Shown here in pieces: positions 63,380 to 64,000 of a stretch of DNA of 64,000 nucleotides. Below the pieces are notes generated by a model. That model was not told the origin of the DNA, did no database searches, and saw nothing but the letters and a program-made list of their open reading frames with translations. The translations under genes and the position numbers were made by a program. Position 1 is the first letter of the stretch. Each line of letters starts with the position of its first letter. Source of the DNA: Streptomyces sp. NBC_00683 (lineage in GTDB: Bacteria > Actinomycetota > Actinomycetes > Streptomycetales > Streptomycetaceae); contig NZ_CP109013.1 in assembly GCF_036226745.1 (NCBI RefSeq), positions 1,178,001 to 1,242,000 of the forward strand. Reading direction: 5' to 3'.

Positions 63380-63399
63380 TGCTCCCCCGGCCGTGTCGG

Positions 63400-64000
63400 T
63401 CAGTCGTGCGCCGAGGCCGCGCCCAGCAGATCGCGGATGTGCGTGGCCGCCGCGTGGAACTCCGGGCGCCCGAGGGTCTCGCTGTACTCGCGCTCGGCGG
63501 GCAGACCCACCTCGATGATCTCGGCGACGGTGCCCGGACGCGGACTCATCACCACCACCCGGTCGGCCAGGTAGACCGCCTCGGAGATCGAGTGCGTCAC
63601 CAGGATCACGGTGGTTCCGGTCTCCCGCCAGATCCGGTTGAGCTCCATGTTCATCTGCTCGCGCGTCAGTGCGTCCAGCGCGCCGAACGGTTCGTCCATC
63701 AGCAGCACCGGCGGTTCATGGAGCAGGGCCCGGCACAGGGCCACCCGTTGCTGCATTCCGCCGGACAGCTCGTGGGGGTAGGCGTTCTCGAAGCCGCCGA
63801 GGCCCGTCATCCGGATCAGGGCATCGGCCCGCTCGCGTGCCACCGCCGGAGCCATCTTCCTGATCTCCGCCTGGAGCAGGATGTTGCGGAGCGCGGAGCG
63901 CCATTCGAGGAGAGCGGCGCGCTGGAACACGTAACCGATGTCGTGGCGCGGCCCCTTGACCTGCTCCCCGCCGACCCTGACGTCACCCGCGGACGGGTTC
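63400..64000 (-). CDS. ABC transporter ATP-binding protein, SsuB/TauB/NrtD type, partial
   Basis: The last 199 residues are seen; the N-terminus with Walker A lies beyond the right edge. Visible are the Q-loop (GYVFQRAALLEWR), signature ELSGGMQQRVALCRALL, Walker B VLLMDEPFGALDAL and the switch His in VILVTHSISEAVYLADR. RPGTVAEIIEVGLP at the end is typical of nitrate/sulfonate/taurine-type importers. The permease and binding protein should lie outside the window. Confidence 0.9.
   Translation of the reverse strand, partial: NPSAGDVRVGGEQVKGPRHDIGYVFQRAALLEWRSALRNILLQAEIRKMAPAVARERADALIRMTGLGGFENAYPHELSGGMQQRVALCRALLHEPPVLLMDEPFGALDALTREQMNMELNRIWRETGTTVILVTHSISEAVYLADRVVVMSPRPGTVAEIIEVGLPAEREYSETLGRPEFHAAATHIRDLLGAASAHD

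Overview
The window looks like the chromosome of a Streptomyces, or a very close relative. GC content is very high with G/C-biased third codon positions, GTG starts are frequent, and ATGA/GTGA gene overlaps are common. It also carries lineage-typical families: a conservon, SpoIIE-type phosphatases, RsbW-like ATPases, DUF2510 and DUF6131 proteins and a CYP157/CYP154 pair. I see no integrase, transposase, phage genes, CRISPR array, rRNA or secondary-metabolite megasynthase, so this is ordinary chromosome rich in regulation and catabolism. Both ends cut a gene: an MMPL transporter at the left and an ABC ATPase at the right.

Layout, left to right. 0-10 kb: MMPL exporter with its MarR regulator; an SDR/DUF2867 protein overlapping a DNA photolyase; DUF1206 and DoxX membrane proteins; a 2,4-dienoyl-CoA reductase-like flavoprotein with a PadR regulator and a perfect 26-bp operator; an EamA permease overlapping a PAP2 phosphatase. 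10-21 kb: TetR regulator behind a 58-bp operator cluster, an SPFH protein coupled to a NAD-kinase-like protein, an HTH regulator, Nudix, FusB-like FBP, SHOCT and VOC proteins, tRNA-Pro(GGG), an LAL-type ATPase with no HTH, and small membrane proteins. 21-25 kb: a minus-strand trio (FGGY kinase, GlpA-like dehydrogenase with a 2Fe-2S domain, FAD/NAD oxidoreductase), probably for glycerol or a related polyol. 25-36.5 kb: APC and TSUP transporters, then a DeoR/LacI hybrid regulator in front of a sugar ABC importer, a hydroxyacid dehydrogenase and a DUF2264 protein. 36.5-41.8 kb: lactate-utilisation lutABC and its FadR/LldR-type repressor, with matching operators at both promoters. 41.9-47.1 kb: a complete conservon cvnABCD followed by two P450s. 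47.6-56.4 kb: DUF2510, YdcF and small proteins, a MarR regulator, two SpoIIE phosphatases, a stand-alone B12 photosensor-like protein, a STAS protein and an RsbW-like ATPase. 56.5-64 kb: a second identical tRNA-Pro, split transketolase, YjbR, a large secreted ThuA/sugar-dehydrogenase/PKD/CBM6 protein with a Tat-exported isomerase, and the ABC ATPase.

The strongest candidate for an undescribed system is 52685-55877. A PAS-GAF-PP2C phosphatase, a B12-binding protein and a STAS antagonist overlap by ATGA, with an RsbW-like ATPase just downstream. The B12 protein carries the W-x9-EH and E-x-H motifs of CarH/LitR photoreceptors but has no DNA-binding domain. Together they read as a light- or adenosylcobalamin-controlled partner switch. 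Other items to follow up are an EXXR-lacking P450, an LAL ATPase without a DNA-binding domain, an SPFH/NAD-kinase-like pair and several probable leaderless mRNAs.
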